From CAVOJV01 sp963696325 (GTDB lineage Bacteria > Pseudomonadota > Gammaproteobacteria > Competibacterales > Competibacteraceae), in NCBI GenBank assembly GCA_963696325.1, contig CAVOJV010000065.1:41769-105768 (forward strand): 64,000 nucleotides of DNA, written 5' to 3'. The translations under genes were made by a program, and so were the position numbers. The stretch's first letter is position 1. Every line of letters begins with the position of its first letter. Below are positions 10,401 to 19,127 of the stretch, piece by piece. The notes under the pieces were generated by a model, which worked only from the letters and a program-made list of their open reading frames with translations, had not been told where the DNA came from and did no database searches.

Positions 10401-11329
10401 TGAGTCACGAGTTTCATCTGCACAAGCCGGTGCGCCAATCCCATCTTTACGAGGCGCTGGTTACGGTGACCAGCGACAAGATCAGCCAATTCATAGCGAT
10501 CAACAGCACGACGAAACTACCCCTACCCCAACTTAAGGGGCGGATCTTGCTGGTCGAGGATAACGAGGTCAACCAAACCGTTGGGTTACAAATGTTGGGG
10601 CAGTTAGGCTTATACGTTGATCTGGCAGCCGATGGGCGCGATGCTGTCGAAGCCGTCGATTGTCAACACTATGACGCTATATTGATGGACTGCCAATTGC
10701 CGCGAATGGATGGTTTTGAGGCGACCCGCGTAATCCGCGCCCGTGAGCGAAGACTGGGCAGCCCGCGAGTCCCGATTATCGCTCTAACGGCTAACGCCAT
10801 GAAGGACGATCGCGAAGCTTGCCTCGCGGCCGGCATGGATGAACACTTAGCCAAACCTTTCGAGACACGGACGCTGGGTAACCTGCTTTCTCGGTGGCTA
10901 CCCGTCCGAACCCCAGGGCAACAGCTCCCAGGCACCAACCCGTCACCCACCGACTGGAGGGTTTCCGCATCCGCCGAGCCCGCTACCGCCGCCGCGGATT
11001 CCAGCATGGATCAGAAGAAACTGAGCGAAGTTCACACTCTGTTGGGCTCGAAGTTCTGCACCCTGATGGAAACGTTTGCGACCACCGGCAATGCGCTAGT
11101 GCAGGAAATGCGCGAAGCGGCGGTGGCCCAGGATACCGGGACACTGATCGACAACGCCCACCATCTCAAGGGCAGCAGCAGCAGCCTTGGAGCCATAGAG
11201 TTGGCCGAGCTTTGCCGAACCCTGGAGGAAGCTGTCCGTCAGGGCCAGCACAGCGATCTGCTGGCACAGGTCGAACAGATCGCCGCCGCCCATCTGCGCG
11301 CCTGCGCGCACCTGCGCGCCAGCCTTTGA
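7412..11329 (+). CDS. Hybrid sensor histidine kinase (HAMP-PAS-PAS-GAF-HK-REC-REC-Hpt)
   Basis: A BarA-type phosphorelay kinase of 1305 residues in the inner membrane. Order: first TM helix (about 5-28), periplasmic sensor of about 125 residues, second TM (about 152-172), HAMP, two PAS domains (about 235-345 and 350-480), a GAF domain (about 510-640), HisKA with MSHEIRTPM (phospho-His668), HATPase with LINLIGNAIKFT, DTGIGI and GGTGLGLAIS, receiver 1 (ILDWPMPG, Asp955), receiver 2 (LMDCQLPRMDG, Asp1093) and a C-terminal Hpt with NAHHLKGSSSSLG (His1250). Receiver 1 keeps the acceptor Asp but has Trp after it and lacks the usual hydroxyl-AKP switch, so it may be a degenerate relay domain. The cognate regulator is not nearby. 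A TlpA-like gene follows at 78 bases. Confidence 0.93.
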   Translation: MSLRFKILLAIALFEAVLFGILTWNALAVLGESQDQELRARAATDAILLAAAAKNPVLATDVAALENLITDSLKAPEMVYARVLGKNNSLLAEEGTVYGLQHAFSPDDHLDSVDDGIFDTAVDISDGGISLGQVQLGLSTDMLQGYLAAARYKTLGIAILGMLFVIPLSLLLASYVSRPFRKLTAAMERIAKGEFGYQMSMRGCSEATQTAAAFNHMSSRVGELYADAREDDSRKSVILDSTVDCIITTDQQGCITEFNLPAQATFGLRREQVLGKPARYLIAANSRAIFTNSIARCAPTGAAPPGALHIEILALRADKTEFPVELVISATRLGEQPVFTINLRDISERKRAERERQRLMMAVEASPDSIFITDTQGLIRYVNPAFTTITGWTREEIIGKPPGVLKSEQMATGFYTDMWGTLRDGKIWTGRILKRRKQLSTDTGQELFWAQSTIAPIQSTTGELRGYVAVERDVTEAVHREERELYERESAEIRARVSQILQAQRPLQERFQQVLECIAKISGLALPNQGCVLLYEPESKALEVFVTHGENALAVSSEEGCLAFKSSLLDRLPAESEIIISNNSPTNPKAGYYAVPVRHGDNVLGFLVLLSETYPSRDFTRLAMLRLIGEMMGLALANHRVQQELEKARQAAEEAARTKSQFLANMSHEIRTPMYGVIGMLDLLREGSLTPSQGEQVETAYRSAELLLSIIDSILDFSRIEAGELHLEHIDFDVGQAVENVCALLAERAHRKRLELTCFVAAETPDKVRGDPTRLHQVLINLIGNAIKFTGRGEVGVSVKVEDQQQDHVHLRFEVHDTGIGISPEAQARLFRPFSQADGSTSRRHGGTGLGLAISKQLVELMGGEIVLDSLPNQGSTFWFTLRFDNPVRATSPPQPLAGMKMLIVDDNATNCAILENYLERWGVHHDRATTGLAALAKLRQMTASDQPYQVAILDWPMPGIDGLELTRTIRADPALTALRLVLLSPLTQTKHMRTVLSHEFHLHKPVRQSHLYEALVTVTSDKISQFIAINSTTKLPLPQLKGRILLVEDNEVNQTVGLQMLGQLGLYVDLAADGRDAVEAVDCQHYDAILMDCQLPRMDGFEATRVIRARERRLGSPRVPIIALTANAMKDDREACLAAGMDEHLAKPFETRTLGNLLSRWLPVRTPGQQLPGTNPSPTDWRVSASAEPATAAADSSMDQKKLSEVHTLLGSKFCTLMETFATTGNALVQEMREAAVAQDTGTLIDNAHHLKGSSSSLGAIELAELCRTLEEAVRQGQHSDLLAQVEQIAAAHLRACAHLRASL

Positions 11330-11406
11330 AAGAGACAGTTAGCAGCCCCTGCACGGGCGAATATCAATCACGTCGGTATCGGATAATCCCCAAAGTGGAG
11401 AACACT

Positions 11407-11925
11407 ATGCAAGTCCGCGCGTTCACTCTCCTGTTTGGCCTTATCACCAACATGGCCCTAGCCAATGCGCAGGGACTCGCACCCTTGCCAACGCCTCGGC
11501 CGGCGCCCGGTTTCGAGCTCCAGGACACCCACGGCAAGCTCCATACGCTTGCCGACTACCGAGGCAAGGTGCTCATCGTCAACTTCTGGGCTACCTGGTG
11601 CTCTCCCTGCGTCAAGGAAATGCCTTCCCTGCAGCGGGCCTGGCAGCAACTACACCAGGACAATGTGCAAATCCTGGCTGTCAATATGGGCGAAAACCGC
11701 AAGGATATCGACAGCTTCGCGGCAATCAATCCAATCGGCTTTCCGCTGTTGCTGGATGTGGACATGGCGCTGGCCACCGCCTGGTCAGTGAAGGGCTTGC
11801 CCACCACGTACATACTCGATCAGAAAGGACAAATCGTCTACCAGGTACTGGGCGACCGCGACTGGAATGACCCGACGGTGCTACAGCAGGTGCGGGCATT
11901 GCGGGAACCATCGCAGCCTTTATAG
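11407..11925 (+). CDS. TlpA-like periplasmic thioredoxin
   Basis: A 172-residue protein starting at an ATG with GGAG six bases upstream. It has a short signal peptide ending LANAQG (about residue 22) and a TlpA/ResA-type thioredoxin fold with FWATWCSPCVKEMPSL (Cys65, Cys68), VNMGENRKDI and the cis-Pro block KGLPTTYILD. It should act as a reducing thiol-disulfide oxidoreductase in the periplasm, for example in cytochrome c maturation, but no cytochrome biogenesis genes are adjacent. It follows the hybrid kinase on the same strand and could be cotranscribed. Confidence 0.9.
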   Translation: MQVRAFTLLFGLITNMALANAQGLAPLPTPRPAPGFELQDTHGKLHTLADYRGKVLIVNFWATWCSPCVKEMPSLQRAWQQLHQDNVQILAVNMGENRKDIDSFAAINPIGFPLLLDVDMALATAWSVKGLPTTYILDQKGQIVYQVLGDRDWNDPTVLQQVRALREPSQPL

Positions 11926-12116
11926 TCAGCCTTGCGCAAGGCAGCGGTTTGGGTTTCTCGCTCGGGTGTCGGCATGGCAGTCACCTTTGAGACGTTCCGA
12001 AGGCCTCGTCGAATCCGCTGCGCGCCGAAACGAACAACCCTCACTTTCCTCATCGTACGCTGTGTGGCAACGTCAGCAGGCCGATGATGGATGCATGGAT
12101 TGACTGAGCGTCATCC

Positions 12117-14375
12117 CTAGGTTTTATTTTCCCCAATGACCAACCGTTCGACCCGCTGGAAACCCCGCGGCAATGCCTTGCCACGCCGCCCCCGCTCACC
12201 GCCATACAAATCCAGATCTGATGGGCGCAGGGTCAGGTGGCGCTTTCCACAATGCAGGGTTACGCTTTCCCCAGCGGGTATGCTGGCCAGCGCCACCAGA
12301 TATTCCTCGCGAGCGGCCAGCTTAGCCGGTGGAATCGCCATGATCTTGTTACCCTTGCCTCTGGGCAGTTGCGGCAATTCCCGCACCGAAAAGACCAGCA
12401 AATGCCCGCTGCTGGTCACCGCCACTAAGCGGTCGCTATCCCGATTGGCAATGGGAACCGGCACCAGCACCTTCGCCCCGCCCGGCAGCGTCAGGGCCGC
12501 CTTGCCAGCCTTGTTGCGGCTCAGCAAATCATCCAACGTACAGATAAAGCCGTAGCCGGCATCCGAGGCCAGCACATACAGGTCTTCGGGATTGCCCAGC
12601 AGCACCGCCACAAAGCAGGCTCCATCCGGCGGACTCAAACGGCCAGTCAACGGTTCGCCATGGCCGCGGGCCGAGGCCAGTGTATGAGCCGGCAGCGCAT
12701 ACGTCCGGCCGGTGGAATCCAGAAACACCGCCGCCTGATTGCTGCGCCCGACGGCCAGGGTCAGGAAACCGTCGCCGGCCTTGTAGCTGAGGCTTTCGGG
12801 GTCGATCTCCCTACCTTTGGCCGCACGTACCCAGCCTTTCTGGGATAACACAACCACCGCTGGCTCGCTGGGGGTCAGCGCGGTCTCATCCAGGGCCTGA
12901 GCGGCGCGCCGTTCCACCAACCGAGAGCGGCGGGCATCGCCATATTTTTCCGCGTCTTCCTGAATTTCCCTACGAATCAAGTTTTTTAGGCGCCGCTCCG
13001 AACCTAACAGGCTTTGCAAATCATCGCGCTCCTTGGCAAGTTCATTCTGCTCGGCGCGGATCTTCAGCTCCTCCAGCCGAGCCAGATGGCGCAGCTTGGT
13101 CTCCAGGATAGCCTCGGTTTGGATCTCAGAAAGCTGGAAGCGCTCGATGAGCCGTCGCTTCGGCTCCTCTTCGAAGCGAATAATGCGGATCACCTCGTCC
13201 AGGTTCAGGTAAGCGATCAGCAGGCCCGCCAGAATATGCAGCCTGGCCTCCACCCGGTCCAGCCGGTATTGCAGGCGCCGGCGCACGGTACCGGTGCGGA
13301 AGGCCAGCCACTCGCTGAGGAGCTGGCGCAGATCCTTGACCTGGGGCCGGCCATCCAGGCCGATCATGTTGAGATTGACCCGATAGCTGCGTTCCAGATC
13401 GGTGGTGGCGAACAGATGATCCATGAGCAGGTCCACGTCCACCCGGTTGGAGCGGGGCATGATCACCAGTCGGGTGGGATTTTCATGATCGGACTCGTCG
13501 CGCAGATCCTCCACCATGGGCAGCTTTTTGGCGTTCATCTGGGTGGCAATCTGTTCCAGCACTTTGGCGCCCGATACCTGGTGGGGCAGTTCGGTGATAA
13601 TAATGTCGCCGTTTTCCCGCTCGAAGCGGGCGCGAACCCGGACGGAGCCCGCACCGGTCTCGTAGATCCTGCGGAGCTCTTCGGCGGCCGTGATGATCTC
13701 ACCACCGCTAGGATAATCCGGTCCCTGGATATGCCGGCATAATTCCGTCATCGTGGCTTGCGGATTTTCCAGCAGGTGAATACAGGCAGCGGCGATCTCG
13801 TTAAGATTATGCGGTGGGATGTCCGTGGCCATGCCCACGGCGATACCCGTCGTGCCATTCAGCAGCACATGGGGCAGGCGAGCCGGCAGCATAGCGGGTT
13901 CTTCCAGGGTGCCGTCGAAATTGGGCAGCCAGTCCACCGTTCCCTGCCCCAACTCCCCCAGCAACACTTGGGCAAAGGCTGACAGGCGCGATTCGGTGTA
14001 GCGCATCGCGGCAAAGGACTTGGGATCATCCATTGATCCCCAATTGCCCTGGCCGTCGATCAAGGGATAGCGGTAGGAAAACGGCTGGGCCATGAGCACC
14101 ATGGCCTCGTAGCAGGCCGCATCGCCGTGGGGATGGTACTTGCCCAGCACATCGCCGACGGTGCGCGCCGATTTCTTGTGCTTGGCCGTCGCCGACAGCC
14201 CCAGCTCCGACATGGCGTAGACGATGCGCCGCTGCACCGGCTTGAGACCGTCGCCGATATGCGGCAGCGCCCGGTCCAGGATGACGTACATGGAATAGTC
14301 CAAGTACGCCTTTTCGGTAAAGACCCTGAGAGGGATTTGTTCAATACCCTCGGGCGTGACAGTCACTTCGGACAT
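12117..14375 (-). CDS. parC: DNA topoisomerase IV subunit A
   Basis: A protein of 752 residues, the usual ParC length. It carries the N-terminal breakage-reunion domain with GLKPVQRRIVYAM, GKYHPHGDAACYEAM and the active-site Tyr in AAMRYTESRLS, followed by the coiled-coil tower and a C-terminal beta-pinwheel. Topoisomerase IV (with ParE, encoded at 17.1-18.9 kb on the same strand) decatenates chromosomes. At the quinolone-contact position equivalent to Ser80 of E. coli ParC the codon is GCG (Ala). Six small genes or relics separate parE and parC, all on the minus strand, so one long transcript is possible. Confidence 0.96.
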   Translation of the reverse strand: MSEVTVTPEGIEQIPLRVFTEKAYLDYSMYVILDRALPHIGDGLKPVQRRIVYAMSELGLSATAKHKKSARTVGDVLGKYHPHGDAACYEAMVLMAQPFSYRYPLIDGQGNWGSMDDPKSFAAMRYTESRLSAFAQVLLGELGQGTVDWLPNFDGTLEEPAMLPARLPHVLLNGTTGIAVGMATDIPPHNLNEIAAACIHLLENPQATMTELCRHIQGPDYPSGGEIITAAEELRRIYETGAGSVRVRARFERENGDIIITELPHQVSGAKVLEQIATQMNAKKLPMVEDLRDESDHENPTRLVIMPRSNRVDVDLLMDHLFATTDLERSYRVNLNMIGLDGRPQVKDLRQLLSEWLAFRTGTVRRRLQYRLDRVEARLHILAGLLIAYLNLDEVIRIIRFEEEPKRRLIERFQLSEIQTEAILETKLRHLARLEELKIRAEQNELAKERDDLQSLLGSERRLKNLIRREIQEDAEKYGDARRSRLVERRAAQALDETALTPSEPAVVVLSQKGWVRAAKGREIDPESLSYKAGDGFLTLAVGRSNQAAVFLDSTGRTYALPAHTLASARGHGEPLTGRLSPPDGACFVAVLLGNPEDLYVLASDAGYGFICTLDDLLSRNKAGKAALTLPGGAKVLVPVPIANRDSDRLVAVTSSGHLLVFSVRELPQLPRGKGNKIMAIPPAKLAAREEYLVALASIPAGESVTLHCGKRHLTLRPSDLDLYGGERGRRGKALPRGFQRVERLVIGENKT

Positions 14376-14384
14376 GGGTTCGGT

Positions 14385-14973
14385 TCATTTGCCTGGCTGA
14401 TGGGGAAACAACTGCGCGAGATCGATCACGGCTTCGGGAAAATCCTTGGGCGATACCTGACCTGTACGGACACAAGCTACCCACAGGTATTTCCCCTGTT
14501 GGGGATTCCTATAGACCTCCGGATGCTGCACTCGCAGATCGAGCAGCCAGACTTCGGGGATATTGTGGCGGGTATAGGGAGGCACCTTTACATCCCGGTC
14601 ATAACGGCCGTCGTACCGAAAACTTCAATTAACAGCAATACCTCTTCCGGGTTCGGATGAGCACTTTCGTAATAGTCACTTCGCCAACGTAAAATGGCTA
14701 TATCCGGTTTAGGTTCGGCGTAATCGCCAAGCACGATGGGGTCTTGGGCGGACACGATCGCTTTATCGCCCAATAGTAAAGAAAACAAATGGATCGGGCG
14801 TTTTACTTTTCCCCCAGGTCCACTGCCAATCGCCGCCATCTCCACTATCTCCCCATCCACCAGCTCTGCCCGCGCATCTCGGCCAATAGACCTACTTCTC
14901 CCATCCGGTGATACTCACCGACTGTCCAGCGATGCCGGGGGCGAATCTCGTCGATAAATGACTGCTCTTGCAT
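14385..14973 (-). pseudogene. Uma2 (DUF820) family protein, two frameshifts
   Basis: The reconstructed product is about 196 residues of a Uma2-family, PD-(D/E)XK-like protein (function unknown, abundant in cyanobacteria and some proteobacteria). It starts MQEQSFIDEIRPRHRWTVGE at 14973. The frame breaks near 14876, where one G is missing before GCGCGGGCAGAG, and again near 14600, after LLLIEV. The remaining frames read ELVDGEIVEMAAIG, VSAQDPIVLGDYAEPKPDIAIL and YTRHNIPEVWLLDL, which are the conserved core with the acidic catalytic residues. It ends nine bases before the parC start. Either a decaying accessory gene or two base-calling errors. Confidence 0.72.
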
Positions 14974-15046
14974 GGATTTATCTCCAAGGCTTGGCGACGG
15001 CGTTCGGCGAGGGGTAAGCTCGGTTGCCCCGCAAGTTCAGGCCGCG

Positions 15047-15307
15047 CTAGTTTAGGCCGCACAGATTTCCGCCACAGCAGGGGGCACCGGTCTGGCAGGG
15101 TGGCACCTGGCCACTGCCCAGACTGGCGCTGCGCACCACATGGCCGCCGGTGATCAATTGCTTCACCGGGGCGTCGGCCGCTGTCGCGCCGAGTGGCAGA
15201 CCGAGACGTTCACACAGTTGACCCCAGGTGAGGATTTCTTCACTCATCGCATGCGCGACTTCAACGACTTGCCCATTGGCTTCACACTGATAATCATAAC
15301 TTGGCAT
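15047..15307 (-). CDS. Small FmdB-like zinc-ribbon protein
   Basis: An 86-residue protein starting MPSYDYQCEANGQVVEVAHAMSE, the usual opening of FmdB-type putative regulatory proteins (zinc ribbon starting YxYxC). Only one Cys is present in the N-terminal half, so the ribbon is incomplete there; four more Cys cluster at the C-terminus (PPCQTGAPCCGGNLCGLN) and may complete a metal site. Function unknown. It lies between an MBL hydrolase and the Uma2 relic on the same strand. Confidence 0.68.
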   Translation of the reverse strand: MPSYDYQCEANGQVVEVAHAMSEEILTWGQLCERLGLPLGATAADAPVKQLITGGHVVRSASLGSGQVPPCQTGAPCCGGNLCGLN

Positions 15308-15385
15308 CGTTCAGACTCCTGCAATCACTATACTGCACCATTTTAAGCCCGGCCGGCGACGGCGCAAGACCCTCTCATAAAACCG

Positions 15386-16030
15386 CTAAACCAACGCCCG
15401 CTCGCCGACAAAGGGATTGTTCCGGCGTTCCGCCCCAAAGGTCGAGACCGGCCCATGGCCGGGAATGAATTGTACGTCGTCACCCAACGGCAACAGCTGC
15501 TCGCGAATGGACCGGATTAGCGTGGCGTAGTCGCCACCTGGAAAATCGGTGCGGCCGATGGAACCCTGGAACAAGACGTCACCGACTATGGCCAACCGGG
15601 TACCCGCATGGAAAAAGATGATGTGACCGGGCGTATGGCCAGGGCAGTGCCGAACTTCGAGTTCAATGTGTCCGAAGGTAACCCGATCGCCATGCTCTAG
15701 CCAGCGATCCGGCACGAACGCACGCACTCCAGGAAGCCCAAATGACTTACCCTGCGCAGCCAGCCCATCGATCCAGAACTGGTCCGCCCGCTGCGGACCT
15801 TCCACCGGCACTTGCAACCTGGCAGCGAGTTCCGCTACGCCGCCCACATGGTCGATATGCCCATGCGTGACCAGAATCTTTTCGATCTCGACCCCGGCCT
15901 GCCGGGCGATCTCCAGAATCCGTTCGATATCACCGCCCGGATCAACGACGGCCGCCTTGCTGGTTTCCTCGCAGCATAGCAGCGAACAATTCTGGGCATA
16001 GGGAGTAACCGGAATAATGAGCGCTTTCAT
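15386..16030 (-). CDS. MBL-fold metallohydrolase (glyoxalase II-like)
   Basis: A 214-residue protein like E. coli YcbL/GloC. It has the zinc motif THGHIDHVGG (His56, His58, Asp60, His61), a further metal His in HCPGHTPGHIIF, the bridging Asp in AIVGDVLFQGSIGRTDFPGGD, and the final FIPGHGP. It probably hydrolyses S-lactoylglutathione or a related thioester. The ATG at 16030 is chosen over an in-frame TTG nine bases upstream because AAGGA sits too close to the TTG. Same strand as the parE-parC genes around it. Confidence 0.88.
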   Translation of the reverse strand: MKALIIPVTPYAQNCSLLCCEETSKAAVVDPGGDIERILEIARQAGVEIEKILVTHGHIDHVGGVAELAARLQVPVEGPQRADQFWIDGLAAQGKSFGLPGVRAFVPDRWLEHGDRVTFGHIELEVRHCPGHTPGHIIFFHAGTRLAIVGDVLFQGSIGRTDFPGGDYATLIRSIREQLLPLGDDVQFIPGHGPVSTFGAERRNNPFVGERALV

Positions 16031-16208
16031 GGTTCGCAAGGTTCCTTGAGTCTTCGTTTGATGGCGAGTCTAGGATAAACGGATTCAGCCAAATTAAGTG
16101 CGACCGGATTCCCAGTTCCAGCGTGGAAAACTGGGCGGCACCCGCCAGCCAGTGATGCCTCCGATGACGTTGGCAATCCAGTTGAGCTGCGGCACTCCCA
16201 GGGTTCCT

Positions 16209-17060
16209 TCAATGCGGCAACTCCGCCAAAAACCCCCGCACATCCGCCACGAAGCGATCGCGGTGCCAGAGCTGTGGGAAGTGATCGGCGTGCTCGTAAA
16301 TCAGCAACCGCGAGCCCGCGATGCGCTCGTGCACCCAGCGCGCCGTTGCCAGGCTGTAAAAATGGCTTTGCTCGCCGTAGATCAGCAAGCTGGGTGCACT
16401 GATGGTGGGCAGGACGGCACGAAAATCGGCGGCGGTCAGGCTCTGCCAGCAGGCGATCAGCGGGGTGGGATCGAGGCTGCGCAGATAGGCGCGCAGGCGG
16501 TCGAACAGCTTGGGCGCGTCCCAGTAGAGCTTACTCACGCGCTGGTTGCGGCCACGCGCGCCCAGCAGCAGCACCGCCTCGGCAAAGTCCTGGCGCAATT
16601 CCTCGATAAAAGCATGGTTACGGTCGGCATCGAAATCGCCGTAGATGCCATACTGCCAGGTGGAGTCGGTGATCAGCTTGGGTGACTGGTCGATCAGCAC
16701 TACTCCGGCCAGCGCCCCGTCCCCATGGCGGCGTAAATACTCCCAGATAATCAGCACGCCCATGGAATGGCCGACCAGCACGGGACGCCGCAACTGGTAA
16801 TGATCAAGTAGCTCGGCCAGATCAGTGGCCAGGCGCTCCAGGCTGGGACCCGCGGCGGTACGCGGCGAGTGTCCACCATGACCGCGGGCATCCCAGGCGC
16901 AGCTGCGGCAATCCTGGGCTAGCGCCGTCTGGAAGGGAAGCCAATCACGGTGGTTGGCGGTCCAGCCATGCAGAAACACTAGCGGCCTGCCGGCGCCCAT
17001 CACCTTGACGTGGATCACCTCGCCGTCGGAACAGTTAAAGCGCTCAAGCGGGGTACTCAT
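16209..17060 (-). CDS. Alpha/beta hydrolase
   Basis: A 283-residue alpha/beta-hydrolase with the oxyanion block VFLHGWTANHRDW, the nucleophile elbow VGHSMG (Ser99) and the catalytic His in EHADHFPQLWH near the end. No signal peptide, so cytoplasmic. The substrate cannot be told from sequence. It starts two bases after the parE stop, so it is cotranscribed and probably translationally coupled with parE. A similar hydrolase is found next to parE in several gammaproteobacteria, though the reason is unknown. Confidence 0.86.
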   Translation of the reverse strand: MSTPLERFNCSDGEVIHVKVMGAGRPLVFLHGWTANHRDWLPFQTALAQDCRSCAWDARGHGGHSPRTAAGPSLERLATDLAELLDHYQLRRPVLVGHSMGVLIIWEYLRRHGDGALAGVVLIDQSPKLITDSTWQYGIYGDFDADRNHAFIEELRQDFAEAVLLLGARGRNQRVSKLYWDAPKLFDRLRAYLRSLDPTPLIACWQSLTAADFRAVLPTISAPSLLIYGEQSHFYSLATARWVHERIAGSRLLIYEHADHFPQLWHRDRFVADVRGFLAELPH

Positions 17061-17062
17061 TC

Positions 17063-18949
17063 CTACACCTCCGCCAGATTGCCCTTCTTCTCCAGCCAGT
17101 TCTTGCGGTCCCCGGCGCGCTTCTTAGCGAGCAGCATGTCCATCAGCGGCAGAGTGTCGTCATCGGGCTCGATGGTAAGCTGCACCAAGCGCCGGGTGGT
17201 GGGGTCCATGGTGGTCTCCCGCAGTTGCAGCGGATTCATCTCCCCCAGGCCCTTGAAGCGGGTGACGCTGACCTTGCCCTTTTTCTTATCAGCGGCGATA
17301 CGGTCCAGAATGCCCTGTTTCTCAGCCTCGTCCAGAGCGTAGAAAACCTCCTTGCCTACGTCGATGCGAAACAATGGAGGCATCGCGACGAACACATGGC
17401 CCGCCTCCACCAAGGGACGGAAATGGCGCACGAACAGGGCACACAGCAGGGTAGCGATGTGTAGGCCGTCGGAATCGGCGTCAGCCAGGATGCAGACCTT
17501 GCCGTAGCGCAGGCCGTCGAGTTCGGCGGAACCGGGGTCCACCCCGATGGCCACGCTGATATCATGAATCTCCTGAGAAGCCAGCACCTCACTGGAATCC
17601 ACCTCCCAGGTGTTGAGGATCTTGCCCCGCAGCGGCATCACCGCCTGAAATTCCCGGTTGCGGGCCTGCTTGGTGGAACCACCCGCGGAATCACCCTCCA
17701 CCAAGAACAGCTCGGTGCGGGCCAGATCCTGAGCGCCGCAATCGGCCAGCTTGCCGGGCAGGGCCGGGCCGCTGGTGACCTTCTTGCGCACCACCTTCTT
17801 GCTGGCGCGCAGGCGTTTCTGGGCGTTTTGCAGGGCCAGTTGGGCGATACGCTCGCCGGCCTCGGTATGTTGATTCAACCACAGGCTGAAGGTGTCCTTG
17901 ACCACGCCGGCCACGAATACCGCGCACTCCCGAGAGGTCAGGCGTTCCTTGGTCTGGCCGGAGAACTGGGGATCCTGAAGCTTGACCGACAGCACATAGC
18001 AGCAGCCCTCCCACACATCCTCGGGCGCAAGGCGCACACCCCGCGGCAGCAGGTTACGGAACTCGCAGAACTCCCGCACCGCGTCGGTGAGACCGGCGCG
18101 CAACCCATTGACATGGGTACCGCCCTGGGTGGTAGGGATGAGATTCACATAGCTTTCAGACACCCCTTCGCCGCTTTCCGCCAGCCAGGCCAACGCCCAA
18201 TCGGCGGCTTCCCGCTCACCGCTCATGTGACCCACGAAAGGCGGTTCGGGCAGGGTGTCTGCGCTCTGCAAGGCTTCCTGCAAATACTCGGTCAAGCCAT
18301 CTTCGTAGCACCATTCCCCGCGCTCGCTGGTGGCTTCGTCAAAAAAGCTCACCTTCAGGCCAGGGCACAACACCGCCTTGGCCCGCAGGATATGCTTGAG
18401 GCGGGGCGATGAAAATTTCGGGGAATCGAAATAACCGGGATTGGGCCAGAACCGCACAGTAGTGCCGGTGCTCCTCCTGCCCACCTCGCCGACCGCCTCC
18501 AGTTCGGACACCTTGTGGCCATCGGCGAACGCCATGTTGTACTCCTTGCCGTCCCGGCGCACCCAGACTTCCAGATGTTTCGACAAGGCGTTGACCACCG
18601 ACACGCCTACGCCATGCAGACCCCCCGAAAACCGGTAGCTGCGCTCGGAGAACTTGCCGCCGGCGTGCAGTCGAGTGAGGATCAGTTCCACCCCTGGAAT
18701 GCCTTCTTCGGGATGGCTGTCCACCGGCATGCCGCGACCGTCGTCCCTGACCTCCAGGGAACCATCGGCATAGACCGTTACTTCGATGGAATTAGCGAAG
18801 CCAGCGATGGCCTCGTCCACACTGTTATCGATGACCTCCTGGGCCAGATGGTTGGGACGGGTGGTATCGGTATACATCCCCGGGCGCCTGCGCACCGGAT
18901 CGAGGCCGCTGAGCACCTCGATGGCCGAGGCATCGTATAAATTATTCAT
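17063..18949 (-). CDS. parE: DNA topoisomerase IV subunit B
   Basis: A 628-residue ParE of normal length. It shows the GHKL ATPase motifs (EVIDNSVDEAIAGF, DDGRGMPVD, GLHGVGVSVVNALS), the TOPRIM region with LFLVEGDSAGGSTKQ and ILADADSDGLHIATLL, and the PLRGKILNTWEVDSSEVL region corresponding to the quinolone-determining stretch. It forms the ATPase half of topoisomerase IV with ParC (12.1-14.4 kb, same strand). An alpha/beta hydrolase gene follows two bases after the stop. Confidence 0.96.
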   Translation of the reverse strand: MNNLYDASAIEVLSGLDPVRRRPGMYTDTTRPNHLAQEVIDNSVDEAIAGFANSIEVTVYADGSLEVRDDGRGMPVDSHPEEGIPGVELILTRLHAGGKFSERSYRFSGGLHGVGVSVVNALSKHLEVWVRRDGKEYNMAFADGHKVSELEAVGEVGRRSTGTTVRFWPNPGYFDSPKFSSPRLKHILRAKAVLCPGLKVSFFDEATSERGEWCYEDGLTEYLQEALQSADTLPEPPFVGHMSGEREAADWALAWLAESGEGVSESYVNLIPTTQGGTHVNGLRAGLTDAVREFCEFRNLLPRGVRLAPEDVWEGCCYVLSVKLQDPQFSGQTKERLTSRECAVFVAGVVKDTFSLWLNQHTEAGERIAQLALQNAQKRLRASKKVVRKKVTSGPALPGKLADCGAQDLARTELFLVEGDSAGGSTKQARNREFQAVMPLRGKILNTWEVDSSEVLASQEIHDISVAIGVDPGSAELDGLRYGKVCILADADSDGLHIATLLCALFVRHFRPLVEAGHVFVAMPPLFRIDVGKEVFYALDEAEKQGILDRIAADKKKGKVSVTRFKGLGEMNPLQLRETTMDPTTRRLVQLTIEPDDDTLPLMDMLLAKKRAGDRKNWLEKKGNLAEV

Positions 18950-19127
18950 TGATTAAAAGCCGCCTGGGCAGGTGATATTAGGGCGATAGTGTCCTTGCCG
19001 GGGGCAGGAAACTGCCTCGAGGGGCGAGTTTAGTCACGATCCAATCGCGGTTAAACCCGCTCCCACAGCAAAATAACCACCTTAGTCGGCTTTAATCAAG
19101 CAGGGAATGGTTTTTAACTAAACCCAG

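Noticed and set aside
13014..13742. 242-residue open frame on the plus strand
   Set aside because: Antisense to parC; sequence is a typical GC-rich mirror.
17564..18412. 282-residue open frame on the plus strand
   Set aside because: Lies wholly antisense to intact parE; a GC-rich shadow frame with no ribosome site or recognisable domain.
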